Assembly (NCBI RefSeq): GCF_021917145.1
Contig: NC_061081.1
Span: 4,732,966 to 4,796,965 of the forward strand
DNA from: Hypomesus transpacificus
Lineage: Eukaryota; Chordata; Actinopteri; Osmeriformes; Osmeridae
Reading direction: 5' to 3'
DNA length: 64,000 bases
Notes under the pieces: generated by a model
Databases searched by the model: none
What the model saw: the letters and a program-made list of their open reading frames with translations, nothing else
Told to the model about the DNA's origin: nothing
Shown here: positions 46,012 to 59,995 of the stretch, one piece after another
How positions within the stretch are numbered: the first letter of the stretch is position 1
How the letters are laid out: the number at the start of each line of letters is the position of its first letter
Program-made: the position numbers and the translations under genes

Positions 46012-47635
46012 GGAGATGTGCTACAGATAATTCACTAGACAGCTTGGACCCAATTCTATATGAGCAGGGAGGAGTTCATAGTTTACTTATCTCGAATGAA
46101 GGAGAAGTAATTATACTAATAACTAACATAATGTAATGGTGACACTGCAGTGAAAATAAGTTACAATGGAAGATCTAATGAAGTTGGATTTGGGAGGTTG
46201 GGTTTCTGCTTCAGAAGATTATTGTGAAGGCTTTACAGTCGGGGGAGGGCACATACTTCTCAAATACTCTGCAAACTGGCCAGTCTATGTGCAAGGCTTG
46301 TCCATTTCAGATTCTTTGTCTCAGTTAAAGTACCAGGGTTTGGAAAAACCTATTTTGTTGTGGTGTTCAAGCTGACAAGAACAGATGAAAAACATAGTAA
46401 CCCTGAAAGAAAAAAAAAGCCTGATATCTCTGGTCACTGTGAACTTTTGGGATCAAGGTGAATTACAACACAACTGAACAGTTGTTGATTGTTGTTGAAT
46501 GAACTCTTCCTTGTTAATTGTGCTCTGAAATCTTTGTTACCTTTGTGTGACTGTTCTTCCCCATTGACCTCTGATATTTGTTTAGATTGCTGTCAACGAG
46601 TGTGGAACAAACTTCACCTTGTTTGTGAATCTGTTAAGCATGGAAATTAAAGAAGATTCTTGAATGGTCTAATAGAATAATTACTAATAGAAAAGCACAT
46701 CTGTCACCTAGAGCTTGAGGATAAGTATTATAGCTGAGGTTGGTAAATGTTTCATAGCAGAAAAACTGTCACCAATAGGTCCACATCTGAATAGCGTGGT
46801 GATTGTAACAGGCTTGTTAATACTTAAGATATTGGGGGGGGTTAACTAAACTTAATTGAAAATATTGTGCAGATGCCATTTCCTCCTCTTGAGTTTTATT
46901 AACAATAGGCATGTTCAACAGTCACATACAGTATGTCAGCACGGACATATGATCTGTCCAAAGTACATGTGCAGGTACATACAATGGTACACTTTTTTTT
47001 GCATTTGAATGAGGGTACATCTAAACAAAAAATATTGCAATGACAAATGTAATGATCTGGATCATCTGTAGACACCAGTGACTAAATCTAGGTCATTGAA
47101 GGAGTAGTAAAGGGATTACTGCTATTTCACTTTGGTCCAGATAAATACTTTCCCACACAGTGCACTTATCCTAGCATTTAGTTATTCAAATTAAATTAAA
47201 ACACTTTGAACAAATTGTTCATAAGCTAAGAGTAAGTAAAGAGGATTAAAGACAGTTATGGATGTACAAAAATAGAGGTTTGTTTCCCTTTGAGTCCCCT
47301 GTTTGTATAATTACACAATTCTAATAGTACCACTGTCCTCAGGAGCGGATAATGTGTGGGATGTTGAAGGTTTTTCCTAATGTTTTCTTTCATACAATAT
47401 TTAAAAATAAACAATACTAAATGAGATGTCAAAAGGAATGAAAAAGTTTAACATAAAAGTAAGAACATTTGATTAAAAAAAAGAAAGCTACAGAAAGATT
47501 AATACGATCATAAAATAACTCCCAGGCCAGGCTCTAGAGCATGCAGACATCAGAAGTCAAGGTGAGGGATCATACAGCTATGACAGTAAGTGGCCATTGC
47601 CTGCACACTGTGGTTTAGGGGATGTGTCCCAAGTA
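46012..47635. other. Convergent 3' region of fam136a and gmcl1
   Basis: This is the space between the two stop codons. It should contain the 3' UTRs: ATTAAA on the plus strand at about 46645, and AATAAA on the minus strand at about 46895. A+T-rich, with no coding frame or transposon end that I can support. Confidence 0.5.
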
Positions 47636-50600
47636 TCACAAAACACTGCGAGCACTGCACTCTGGCTCTGGGCTGTTGGGCCGTCTGTCTGACTGTGTCG
47701 AGGTGTACAGGAAGTTACAGCACACATAGAGGGGGAAAGATAGTAGCCTGCTGTCCAGATTCATTACCACATACTCCTGAGATAGATTAAGAGGAAAAAA
47801 GAAGAGGTAGAAAAAATAAAATTTAATTTAAAAATTTACTGTAGCAATGCATTTTTACTTAATATTGAGACATATCACAACTAAACTTATACATTTTGCT
47901 AACAGGTGGTTCAAACCCCTTTACTCACTTGGTCTTTCTCCAGAGTGAGAAGCTGGTAACCTGTAGATCTGCTGCAAACCAGCTTACCACTGCTATCAAA
48001 AGAAGCCAGGCGTAACCTGGAAACAAGGAGAGGAACAAAAAAGGAGGAAGTACATATGTTATATTTAATTTTAAATTTTCAAGCAAATAAAATGTTGAAT
48101 ACTCAATTGAAAATAAAAACACAGACTGTTGAGTACATAAATATTTATGGCATTGTTATCAATTATCTAATTATTAGGAAAAGGTATAGCATATTTGACT
48201 TACCTGTACGCCAAATGCCTGCGAGGCTGCAGACTCACAGCACCCCCACAAGGTTGGCTGAGTGTGTTCCTCTTAAACACGATGAAGCGGTTTGTGTAGG
48301 TCACCAGCAGGTCAAAGCCAAAGTTGAATCCTGTCCAACGCCAACAGTACTAAAATAAGAGAAGTTGAATATCAAGCTGTAAATATAAAACACGTTTAGA
48401 TACCATCCATATTTTCTTGTACAAGTTCAACTAAATTAGACTTTATATGGGAGAGACCGGTAGTATGACTCACATCTCCATCTTTACTCAGTTTCCTGCC
48501 ACACCTCATGCTGTTAACCTCAAATTCCTCCTTATTGGCCTCCTGGGGACTACAGGCACATTAATAGCAATGACTACAATTTAAATATTTGGTCAGTTTA
48601 ACAATACAAGATGCAATTATGATTTTATAGCTGGCTACCAGGAGTCAATACTCCCAGTTATTGTTAACTGATAACATAAAATATCAACATTAACAGCTTA
48701 ATAAAGTTGGCCTGTACGTGTACTAGTATACCATGTGTCAGAAAGAGTTGCAATTAATTGAAACACTGAACATTACCCATTGTCGTTGTCGTGTTCTGTC
48801 CTGAGCATTGCAAACCATTGGTTCTTGTACACATAGGTTAGCCATTCTGTGAAGAAGGGGGTGGGACTAAGTCAAAACAAACACCAATCAATCATACTCT
48901 TTATCAATATTTTTTAATACTTTATATAAATTGATGAACATGATTATCCTTGTAATGGTGCTGTTTAAGCTCACCAGGAGGCAAGATGTTATCTCTCTCC
49001 AGGATGCGCGCTGAGGCCAGGTCGTTGATGATGTACTGCAGGCGGACGTGTTTGAAGACTGGGACGAAGAGAGATCCTTCCTCTGTCTTCAAGAAAGGCT
49101 CCTCCTCAGCAAGCTCTGCACAAAATGAAACATCAGGACAAACTGGCCAGTCGGTTGTTAACTTCGTTAACCGTAAATGAATGTGTGTGTGAATCACACT
49201 GTTTAAATCCGTTTTTACAGTACTATATTACGTACCAGCAACATCACAGAAGCACCTACCTGTCCTGCGTTTACACAGGCAGGAGTCGGCATCAGCCAAA
49301 AGCTGCTTGATGGGACCGTCCCAGGAGGGATTCATCTGCAGAAACATCCACTGAGGAGAACATTTTAATTGAGAGGAAGAGAGAAGAAGGGAAAAGAAGG
49401 AAATGACGCAGACATATAAGCAATCCATCTCCCATCCAGCCCAGGGGAGCTAGATGGAAGCTGGCTACCTTTTTTAAGGCTGTGTAGACATCCATCTCCA
49501 CCTGCATGACAAACAGGTCAGATGACTGGATCAGTTGCTCCATAACCTCCACCCTGCACAACCAGAGCAGAAGACCTCCTTGCTCAGAAGCATCATAGAG
49601 ACAACATGGTGTATATTCCAAGCTATGTCAAACCTTTTGTTGAAGCAGCAATTTGTACTTATCGTACTTTTCAGACTATAAGCTGACTATACCCTTACAT
49701 ATGGTAAGTAAACATTAAAACACCTACGGCTTATAGTCCAGTGCGGCTTATATATGTACACATCATTCAATTTAGCTGCAGCGGCTTATATAACGGTGCG
49801 CCTTATAGTCCGAAAATTACGGTATTTAAATTAATTTTTTTACATCAATATTTATTCAGACAAAAATTATTTCAGGTGAAAAAATATAAGGACCAAAGTA
49901 CAAACCAAAATAAATACTTACTTGATGGCAACACATTGACTTATTGATTTGAGTACAGTATAAGCTCATTGTTAAGATGGTTATCAAGATTATTGGTAAT
50001 TCAAGCCTTATTCATTCAAAATACCCAAGTTCCTTCATAAGGTCAACATTCTGGTGCGTCATTAGGTTGTTGAGGAGCCATTCCAGACACCTGCAGGAGA
50101 CACAAGCAAGTGAGCATAAGGATAAAAATCTATTGAGTTACGTATTGTATTAAATCTAGAAGAGCTAAGATCAAAGGTTTCCAGATTTTATTTAAATGTA
50201 TACAGTCTGCATGTACTCTGAAATTAAGGCACAGAACAAATAAATAATTGGAAATTAATGGATTAATTTTGTTTAACCAATCAAAAAAAAGCCACCTTTT
50301 GCAGATGTAACACAAAGTCAGGAGACTGTGCTGGTCATTACATCATTTTGGGGGTTTTCTTCTGAGGTAGTTCTGATATAGCATCGAAATATATTTTGGG
50401 TCATTATCTTTCTGTGGGATGACAATCTAACCAACTAAACGTATACCAGAGGATATTGCGGTGCAAAATGCTGAGGTAGACATCTTTATTCAAGGACCAC
50501 TCCTTCTTTGCGAGTCGCGATTCTAGATCCAGTGCCCCAGACCATCACAGTCCTGATCGAGCAACTAAAGTCTTATATTGAAACTTGCATACTTCAACCA

Positions 50601-53395
50601 GTAAGATGTGCTTGAAGCTATTGTCCTGTGAGCTGTTTATCACGCAAGCTGTTGATTCTCAGAAACGTTCCAGATTCTGTTGTGGCCTTGTGTCTGCCTG
50701 ACCTTTTGCTGTCAGAGTATTCTCCAGTTTCCAAGTGCGTTTTGATGGTGTATGAAATGGCTTTTTTACTTTTTGGTAAACCTGCAGTTGACCATTTTGG
50801 GTTATTTCAAGGGAGGGGAAACTGCTTACATTTCAATAAAACTGTGAACATTTTCTAAAACGTTTGACCAATGGTGTGTATGTGTTGAGCTTACTTCTTC
50901 ATTACTGAGTCTAGTCCGTAGATACTGGCAGAAGAGTAGTAACCACACACAGTCTTAACATTGACATTTTCCTTCATGGTCTCACCACACTGCTGAATAA
51001 GACCGTCCTGTACATGAACCAAATAAATATTCTGTATACAGCATAAATCTTTATCTTTCCCAATCTATGTAAAATATATTCTGATCTATGTGGATGTGTT
51101 AATGGTTACCGGTTAATCATATTGATAAGAATATACTGACCAGCTGGAGCATACAAGCAGCTGCAAGGATACTAACGACCCTACTGGGTTTGATAAGCAC
51201 GTCGTCCCTATACAAAGACCCAAACACCACCTGCAGAGCTACACACACACACAAACACAATATATCTAGTAGTAACCATAACTAGTGAAGCACAACATCA
51301 AAACAATGGAACAATGATGCAACCCAAGCTAAATAAATACTGTTAGAACTGGACTATAACCAAACTCTAGTTCTTGATTATCAGTTATGTAACTGAGTGT
51401 ACACTTACTACAGTTTATGCACCACTTGTACCTTGGTTTGAATAAAATAATCAGCTAAATAAATAATTGAAGGTAAATATAAAATCAACCTTCTGCTTTG
51501 GAATAGGCTCACCTTCTGTGTCAATGTTCTGGTCTGGGATTTCCAGCTCTATGACCATCATGTTGGACTCCTTCCACGAGCCACTAAACATGCTGGAGAA
51601 ATAGCCTGACTGCATATCAGGAGTGGAAGGGAGAGAAGAGGAGTGAGGAATAATAAGCTTTTTATTTTATTATTTATTTTAGCTTTGTAAAGGAAATGTG
51701 TTCATTGGCTTCATAACATCTATGTAACGTGTGAGGCTTATGTAATGAAAGCCCTAACATTCAGCATTTAATTTGATTGTATGGCTTCCATTGATTATTT
51801 ACAAATCATAAATCCTATACTTTCATATAGTGATATTTGTTATACTTTTTTAAAACTTTGCTGTATTTTGTAGGCACCTGACACCAATAACAAGGGTAGG
51901 TGATGGGTATCAGTTTGGTTGATAAAGTTTCTGATGGAGAGCGTTAAAGAAGCCTACTGTAGGTCCTGGCAGGGAGCCGGATGTTGTAACACAGAAGCAA
52001 AAACTCTGAGTGGTTAAATTGGTTGTTTTTGCATATCTGTGTAAGATACTGTCAACTGTTAGCCTGGCTGCCAGCCCAACTTCTCCCCGCCCCCAAAAAA
52101 ATTTGGTCGGGAAGTTGGGTCTGGAGGGTCTCGTATTGGGGACCAACTACAGAAAACCGGAATCTGGGCGAACCAATGAAATTGCTAGGGCGGGCTTTAT
52201 ACGATGATGGACAGATGATCAACAGTAACGTAATCACCCACGACACAAAAGAGCGCTTAAGTTGAATTCGTTTTGAACAAACATGGCTACCGCTGGAGAT
52301 CTGGGATGTTATGATTCTGCCATCAAGTCTGTTTTAGAAGACATCGACAGCGCATTAAGAAAAGAAAGAAAAAAGAAGAACAGAGAGACGCAATCAAAGC
52401 ATTTGTCGATGGAAAATACGTTTTTGCCGTCTTTCCTACGGGATTCGGTAAAAGTTTAATTAATCAGCTGGCCCCGATGGTCACGAAGAAGATGGGACAC
52501 AATGAAAACCCAGTGGCCATTGTGGTTTCTCCTTTTCTTTTGTGGAGTTGTAATCCTAAACGGAGAACTTGTTTGTGTATGCATTGCCCTTTATTGTTTT
52601 GCTCAAAAAGGTTGACCGTGTAAACAAGTACTCCCCCTACCCTTAAATTAATTTTAGAACACCGGCAAAAATCGTTTGTATTCATTCTTCAAGCATACTT
52701 CAAGTCTGCTTGCAGTTTAGTCAGTAAAGATTTAGCTTCCTCTCAGTTTAGTTCTATTGACAACAACTATGCGGCGCTTAACATACGTCACATACTCTGT
52801 TGCTCTGATTGGTTGTAGATCTATCCAATTGAGCGAAGAGGCATTTGTTTTCCAGACTCGTTTGAAACACGCCTCGTAGTCAAAGCCCAACGGAGAGTTC
52901 TCAGACTCATATTCTGATTAGAATTATGAGTATGACAACGTCAGGCTAGTCAACTGTGCCCTCACTAAAGCCCTTGCTCTTCAGTAAGCATGTGTTTGTC
53001 ACTAACCTGACAGAGATATACTTTGTGCAGGTTCCACTCCTGCCCGAGGGCGCAGATACGAATATCACTGTTCTCTCCATTCAGGAACAAGGTCTGGTAG
53101 ATGTACTTTGAGGTGCTTTTCAATTTCTTCCTGTTACAGTTCCAACACAGTTTTTATTACTTTATTACTTACTATTTTACCGTTCATACCACATTTCTTT
53201 GAATGGTGGGGCCTCTCACCTGCGTGGTGTGTCTAGAAGGGAATCCTCCTCCTCGGGCTCGCTGTCGCAGTCGCAGTGTGCGCTCCTCTTCCTCTTCTTG
53301 CAGTCACACCCGTGCTTGTGGCTGATACCAGCCCCTTCTACCACCTCCTCCGGTCCCTGGGAAGAATCCTGGAAACGGCTTCCGAAGGTGCCCAT
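47636..53395 (-). CDS. gmcl1: Germ cell-less homologue (BTB protein), 14 exons
   Basis: Exons in order: 53220-53395, 53007-53130, 51513-51609, 51141-51238, 50895-51007, 50025-50090, 49469-49553, 49260-49350, 48975-49115, 48777-48846, 48474-48549, 48204-48349, 47929-48016 and 47636-47776. The joined frame is 503 codons; human GMCL1 has 515. It is a nuclear-envelope BTB adaptor for CUL3 ubiquitin ligase, linked to germ-cell fate. Exon 1 has a basic cluster CKKRKRSAHCDC followed by an acidic run (likely nuclear signal). The BTB fold spans exons 2-4 (SDIRICALGQEWNLHKVYL, GYFSSMFSGSWKESNM, VVFGSLYRDDV). BACK-like and GCL-specific parts follow (GYYSSASIYGLDSVMKK, LQYIINDLASARILERD). All junctions are GT-AG and in phase. 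Intron 2 has gained an 889-bp element (52060-52948). Confidence 0.92.
49655..49823. mobile_element. Short repeat with ACTATAAG-type inverted ends
   Basis: The ends are TCGTACTTTTCAGACTATAAG and, inverted, CTTATAGTCCGAAAATTACGG. The inside repeats GCGGCTTATA three times. This is a widespread short Tc1/mariner-like MITE type in fish, here in gmcl1 intron 6. Confidence 0.6.
52060..52948 (+). mobile_element. TAGCCTGG element with 9-bp duplication and helicase fragment
   Basis: It starts TAGCCTGGCTGCC and ends GTCAGGCTA. Exact 9-bp copies of GTCAACTGT flank it (52051-52059 and 52949-52957). On the plus strand, from ATG at 52283, it encodes the start of a RecQ-like helicase: MATAGDLGCYDSAIKSVLED, then, one frameshift later, EQRDAIKAFVDG and the Walker A text FPTGFGKSLINQ. 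The frame is cut after IVVSPF. It may be a deletion derivative of a larger helicase-bearing transposon. It lies in gmcl1 intron 2. Confidence 0.7.
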
Positions 53396-54774
53396 CTTTC
53401 ACCCTGGCATTGAGGGTCATCAGTAAAAAAATATCAGCAGCAGTATTGTTTCATGTCCTTTACACAGTGCTGACCAAGCTAATAAAATCAAGTTGTAGTT
53501 AAAAAGGCCTACCTCGAAAGAATTCACATTCAGCACTGATGGAGTCAGGTCATCTTTTAATTTTGTCTAGATGTTTTCTTATACATTTTGTTTATATCTT
53601 GCAGCATATTCGTTTAGGTTGGCAGACAAAACCATGTTTTTATGAGACCAACTGCTTTGCAAGCTAGCTAGCTAGCTATCCCAACTTGAAATCACAAAAA
53701 CCCTTAAATCTAGGGTGACCAGACATCCTCTTTTTGAGAGCTTAAAAATGCGTCCGGCAGAGATTCCAAAATCGTCCGGGATTTTGCCTCGTCGGATATT
53801 TGTGTTTCTCTGGGTCTTTCACAAACTAATTATTACGCCCGGCCTTACACGTTTTGGAAGAGTATCTCCCTTTCGTTCCACCTTCTTGCGCGTAAACCGC
53901 CTTTTCAGTGTTGCCAGATGCACGATAATTATCCTCCAAATACGATGATTTTGAGCCTTTAGTATGATACCATTTCCAATCTGGCAACAATGTGAGCACC
54001 TTGCCGCCTTTGTTGAATATATGAGGAGGACTGAAAAGTGTCTTAATTTTCTTATGTTAATATGTGACCATAAACAATATATTATTCAGAATTTTGTATT
54101 TGTTTTCATTATTGCTTTAATATATGGATAAGACACATTAAAGACATTAAACAACCACTGAAAGCCTCAGAAGCACTGGACTAATAAACGTCACCAACTG
54201 TCATCGACATCGACAGTTGTTTTATTGTCGATGGGGACATAAACTACTTACCTGATATAATCTCAGTCCGTTTTTCTGGTTTTCTGGCTAGCTATAGGCT
54301 ATACTATAGCTATACTATAGCTAGCAGGTACTATCAGCGTGACAGTTCAGACGTAAACAAGCCCGACCACCGAGCCTGCGCATCTAAGCTTTATTATAAT
54401 AAGGCAAATGTAATAAATGTTTTAGCAAATGCCTCTAAAACAATTTAAAAGGATATCTTGCTTTCCACTTTTTTTTATCCAAAACAATGCAGGTTCGGCT
54501 GTCTTCTTCTACTATCTCTTCTTTGGAGCGGTACACTACTGTCACTACTGGTGGTTTGGTGTATTTGCAGGACTTCCGTTGACGCGAATCTTTGTAAAAA
54601 AAAATGTATTAGGGTTCCTCCGGTAGGAGATAACCTATTGTTTTTGTTAGTATTCTTATTATTATTCCTATTATTATTATATTTCTCCATGAAATGACTC
54701 AATAGCTCAAAAAGTCCTTGGCCCAATTTTTTCAAATTTGGCCTAATGATACAACAGGTCACTCACTCAACAGG
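53396..54774. other. Upstream of gmcl1; no gene recognised
   Basis: The first few hundred bases should hold the gmcl1 promoter and 5' UTR. At 54285-54335 there is a small array of CTATAGCTATACTATAGC-like repeats. At 54640-54690 there is an ATT-rich simple run. Short open frames have no motif. Confidence 0.4.
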
Positions 54775-55806
54775 GTCCAATTGCAGTGCTCCCTCCTCAG
54801 GCCCCTCTAAACCGGAACTCTCTCCTCAGGCCCCTGAAGCCGGAACTCTCTCCTCAGGCCCCTTTTTTCATGTGTATCCGAGGTATTAGCGCCACCGCTG
54901 GTCGGAGGATACTGTAGGCTATTTAGTTACATTAATAGGCTAACTTACATTGAACTTTGGTTTTAGCATAAGTCAATAGTGTTTACCATAGCGGAAATTA
55001 GCATTGCGGCTAGCATTACGCATTGCTAACATTACGAACATGACTGTTCTGCCCCTGGCAAGCATAGAAAATAGGTTTGGCAGTTTAGCGTCATCTAGTG
55101 GTCATATATCATCACATTTTTTCCGTTGGTCATTTGCAGCAGCTACAGCTGGCTCGTGTTATTGTTTATTGTTTCCAGGGCAACAAGAGCCGGCTCTGAA
55201 ATAATTAATTTTTTAACGTTGATAATAAAAACAACACTACTCTCTTAATCTGAAATCAATATATATCCTTGTATTTATGTTAAATGTTGCTTCATCAATT
55301 ACCACCTCAATCAAGATGTGTAATAATAGTACTAAACATATATTCCATATTCCAATAACGTAGGATTACGGCACAGTGTTCATGGGAAACTTAGGCTACT
55401 GCAGGGGGATAAATTAACAATAACCATGCCGAGAACATAGCCTTATGTATCGTTCATGAAATGCCTCATGTATCACCGGCCAAACTGGCTAGCGAGTTTT
55501 TATTATGAAAATGAAATTTAGCCGCATTTGGGGGGTTGGCGGGTGTTAATTTAGAACCCTGTACGTAACGCTAGCCGCAATGCTAATTTCCGCTATGTTA
55601 AACACTAATGACTTATGCTAAAACCGAAGTTTAATGTAAGTTTGCCTATTAATATAAATAGCCTACAGTATCCTCCGACCAGCGGTGCCGCTAATACCTC
55701 GGATACACATGAAAAAAGGGGCCTGAGGAGAGAGTTCCGGCTTCAGGGGCCTGAGGAGAGAGTTCCGGTTTAGAGGGGCCTGAGGAGGGAGCACTGCATT
55801 TTGGAC
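54775..55806. mobile_element. Long-TIR non-autonomous element, copy 1
   Basis: The inverted ends read GGGTCCAATTGCAGTGCTCC at the left, and GGAGCACTGCATTTTGGACCC, the near-complement, at the right. The TIRs run inward for about 240 bp, with the phrase CTCTCCTCAGGCCCC repeated at both ends. A second copy, in the opposite orientation, starts at about 60228. No coding frame is seen. Confidence 0.7.
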
Positions 55807-55834
55807 CCTTCTACTTTTTTTCCCTAGCTCCAGG

Positions 55835-58800
55835 ACCTTTTTTTTTTAAATTATTATTATTATTATTTTTTATTTTTTTATTAGCAATTTCAACAAAGAC
55901 AAATGCATTGGAGTTTATAAGATACATAAAGTAAAAAAACATAATTTACATTCAGAGTAAACATGTATCAATACAAAATAACATAACAAAAAAAATTACG
56001 CTAGGGGATATAAACCTTTACATTAATATATTTAAACTACTACAGATTGTTACTGTTTTAATGGCCTTTTGTTTAAGATAATTTTTTATTGAAAAAATAT
56101 ACTGTCTGAGCTCTCCTTTCAAGGCAATATAGGAAGGTTTTCTTCCCATGAATTTGCATCTATGAATATGATACTTGGCCATAATAATAATAAGGTTAAT
56201 AATATATACACAGGTGTTTTTCCTGGAACCGTCAAAAAGCCCAAACAATACATCCTTCCAGAATAAACAGAAATCAGCCTCAATATTTTCAGTAATAAAC
56301 TTAAAAAGATTTTGCCAAAATTATTTTACAATTGGACAATGCCAGAATAAATGCTCAACCGTTTCTTCACATTCATTACAAAAAGTGCAAACAACATCAA
56401 TGTCTTTCTTAAATATTTTCTTAATATAGCTTTTTGCTGGATAACATTTATGGATAAGTTTAAATGAAATTTCCTTCACTTTGTTTGTGACTAAATATAG
56501 ATTAGGTAAAAGCCAAACATTCTTCCAAACAATATCATTGACAAAACGATTCCAGTAAGGAATTGTAGTTATATCTCTCTGAAACAAATTTTGAATAGAT
56601 TTATTATAATTTTACCAGTATTGGAAAAGCAGGTTTTGCCTATAGGGGAGTCTGTAACAAGATTATGCACAAGGGGACAATTTTGGAGTGTAACCCTTGG
56701 CTGAGATTTAAAAAGCAGACAAATACCAGAGGGTATTGCGCCAAAGACTTTTGCATAATCCCCAGGTGTGACTGGAATCCTGTATTTAGCAAGAAACTCC
56801 TCATAAGTGAAAGGATGACCCTTCTCATTAAATAATTGATCTACCAGCAAGATATTATTACAGACCCAATTTTCCAAAAAGAGAGATTTGTGTTTATATA
56901 AGATGTTCTTGTTATTCCAGATCAAATAGTTGTGAGGAGAAAAATTGTGTTTGTATATGAGAAACCAAGCCAAAAAAACCTGTCGATGATATGCAGATAA
57001 TTTCACAGGAATTTTGTCAATGTCATAGTCACAAGCAAGAAAAAAATCTAAGCCACCAAGATGACAACACGTGGAAAGGTATCATATTCCAAACTGTAGA
57101 GGGGTTTCCAAAAAACTGTTTCAGTCAATTTAACTTAAAAGTATTATTTAAAGTACCAAAATCCAATACATTTAGTCCACCATTTTCATAGGAATCCATA
57201 AGAACAGTCTTTCTTATATAATGTGTCTTATTTTTCCAGATGAAATTGAATATCATTTTGTCTATCTCCTTTAGTAGCTTATTATCCAGATGCAGTGCCA
57301 AAGCCGCATAAGTCAAACGAGAGAGACCCTCTGCCTTAGTAATCAACACTCTACCTCTCAATGATAAATCTCTAAATAGCCATTGATTAAATCTTTTTTG
57401 AGATTTTTTAATGACAGGAGAAAAATTGGAATGACTTCTCTTATGTTGGTCTTTGGTAACTACAATACCCAAATAGAGAACTTCATCTTTAATTGGAATA
57501 TTGTAAAGAGAAGAGGAAGTGCACTCCTTAATAGACAAAAGTTCACACTTATTAACATTCAGATGTAGACCAGGTGCCTCTGAAAATTCTTTAATTGCTT
57601 TTATAGCAGCAGGAATTTGAAACTGATTCTTCAGAAATAGTGTGGTATCATCTGCCAGCTGTGTCAATAGTAATTCCCTGCCAAGTAGAGAGATACCTTT
57701 CACAGCACTAGCTTTAATATGGTCAGCCAACAACTGAGCTACTAAAAGGAAGAGATAGGGGGAGGTAGGGCATCCCTGCCGTATACCTCTAGACACCTCG
57801 AATCTAGGAGATGTGCCGCCTGTTAACTGATTAGAACTATTACTATGCATATACAAAGTTTTAATAGGCGTAGAAAAGTAATTACCAAATCCAAGTTTTC
57901 TCAGAGAATGCAAAATAAACTGATGCTCCACAGTATCGAAGGCCTTGTAAAAATCCAAAAACAAAATAAAACCATTATCATCAATCACGTCTGAATAATC
58001 CAAAATGTCCAAAACCAGCCTAATATTATTTGTAATATGTATTTTTGCCATGAAACCAGATTGTGTTTCATCAATAATAGAAGTCAACACCATCTTGAGT
58101 CTTTTAGCCAAAAGTATCGCTAGAATTTTATAATCATTGTAAGTAAGCAAATTGGGCGCCAATTGTCAATTAGCAGTTTGTCTTTGTTGGGTTTGGGAAT
58201 TAAAACAGTCACCCGTTGAGTCATAGTAGCTGGGAGGCAATTTTTCTTTAAAGATTCTGTAAACACCTCCAATAAAAACAGAGCTAGTTCATCAGCAAAT
58301 GCCTTGTAAAATTCAGACGTCAGCCCATCAGTACCAGGTGATTTGTTGTTTTTTAGCAGATCCAAATTATTCTTAATCTCCTGTAGAGAGATAGTCTTAT
58401 TGCACATCTCCATTTGTCTCCATTTCCATCTCTTATCAATAGTTTTAACATTCAGAGAGTCCAGGTAATTATCCACAGTTCTATGGCAAAACTTAAAGCT
58501 ATATAATTTTTTATAAAAATTGCTACAATAATTGGATATCACTTTGAAGTCATCTGTAATAACCCCATCAATATTCAATTTATTAATACTCTGGTTATTG
58601 GAATGAGCTCTTTCCAAATTAAAGAAATAGTGTGAATTTTGTTCCCCCTCTTCCAACCATTTAGCTCTCGACCTAATATAAGCATAGCCTGGTCCTAACC
58701 AGACCCTCGTACATTTCATTTGTACAGAGGGGCTGGGATCTCTCGATTGACAAACGTTAACTTCCTTGAAGGCGGGTCCTCTGTTGAAGTTTAAAACTAT

Positions 58801-59995
58801 TGGATCCACCCAGAGCCACTCTGATTTGCCATAACCAATCGCAAGCGTTCGCCTTAGCCAACTCCTTCACCACTACTGTAACGGAGCTAGCTGCCGTAGC
58901 TGGAAAATCAAACTTTTCCCGAACCCCGTGGGGAGGAGGGCCACAACATCATGGCCACCAACAAAACTCAGTAAGGAATGTTATTGCTCCGGCTTTAACC
59001 TATATTCGGCAGCGTTGCCACAACCGCAGAATAGTTTCGCTCGCATCTTTCTCCGCCGCCATTACTGAACTACTCAAACAAGTGCACAACGTTAACGTCA
59101 TCGTTCTCAGCCACTTCCTCTGTTCGCTGATTGGACCTACAAAAATGTGTTTCTGGAAACCGACTTCAGAACCGACATCCCAGACCTAGTACAGAAGCAA
59201 AATCCAAATTGAGCGGAAGTACGTAGGAGGGCAGAGCCAGGCTAATATAAGCACCCCTTGCCTTCTGATTATACAAGTCATCTAATTTAGCTTGTAGATT
59301 AACTAACTCAACCTTTTCCTCGTCTAATAAAGTATTTGGGCTTTTATTTGACAAAAAGGTAATCCTTGTTATTACCCTTAATTCTGCAGATCTTTGAGAA
59401 TGGACTTCATAGAACCATATTTTCAACAACAAAAAAATCCCACCTCAAATTTAAATAGCTCCCAATTACTACTAAATCGTTCTTCTTCTTTAGCTTTTGA
59501 CCAAAAATAAGAAATCAGATTTAAAACTTCTGTTCTAACATCATCATCTTGTAATAGAGAGCAATTGAGTGTCCAATACCTTGACTGAGCAGTCTCACTT
59601 TTCAAATTGGATAACTTTAAACAAAAACATATCGCCTTATGATCTGTAAGACGAGTTGGGCATATATCCTCTACAGAATCTTTGTTCAGACTCCCAGAGA
59701 TTAACCAAAAATCTATTCTAGACTGACTCAAACCTGTACTATTACTCCACGTGAATGATTTATCATCAGGATATTTTTTTCTCCATATGTCTATGAGATC
59801 AAATCTATCCATAAATGCTATGAGACTAGTATTGTTTCTATTTGGCTTACCAGGAGGCCATTTATCCATTTTACAGTCTAAAATGTTGTTAAAGTCCCCT
59901 CCCAATAACAGAATGGCGCTAGGAAATTTAACTAACCAGTCTTCCATAATATTCTCTAAGATACCAGTCAGGTCATCATTCTCCTTTTTTGTGAT
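55835..59995 (-). mobile_element. L1/Tx1-like LINE, minus strand, 5'-truncated
   Basis: On the minus strand it runs from the endonuclease (LLLGGDFNNILDC, QSRIDFWLIS, 59423-59947) through the linker (59166-59432 and 58120-58684) to the reverse transcriptase. RT motifs: LKNNKSPGTDGLTSEFYK, FLDFYKAFDTVEHQF, RGIRQGCPTSPYLF and catalytic LADDTTLF (57125-58162). The C-terminal zinc-knuckle-like text CTFCNECEETVEHLFWHCP lies at 56340-56410. It ends in an A-rich AATAATAAT tail at 55840-55890. Only a few frameshifts and one MITE (58685-59244) break it, so it is far younger than the copy at 1.9-6.6 kb. The 5' end is truncated inside the endonuclease. Confidence 0.8.
58685..59244. mobile_element. TAGCCTGG element with exact 9-bp duplication
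   Basis: It starts TAGCCTGGTCC and ends GAGCCAGGCTA. Exact copies of ATATAAGCA flank it (58676-58684 and 59245-59253). It splits the minus-strand LINE between GAYI and RSRAKWLEEGE; the duplication encodes the repeated AYI. Its termini match the element at 52060-52948, which also has a 9-bp duplication. Confidence 0.8.

Noticed and set aside
49640..49830. Structured RNA in gmcl1 intron 6
   Set aside because: The pairing potential is explained by inverted ends of a common short MITE.
58800..59189. 129-codon plus-strand frame
   Set aside because: It lies wholly inside the 560-bp TAGCCTGG element and has no domain; probably chance.
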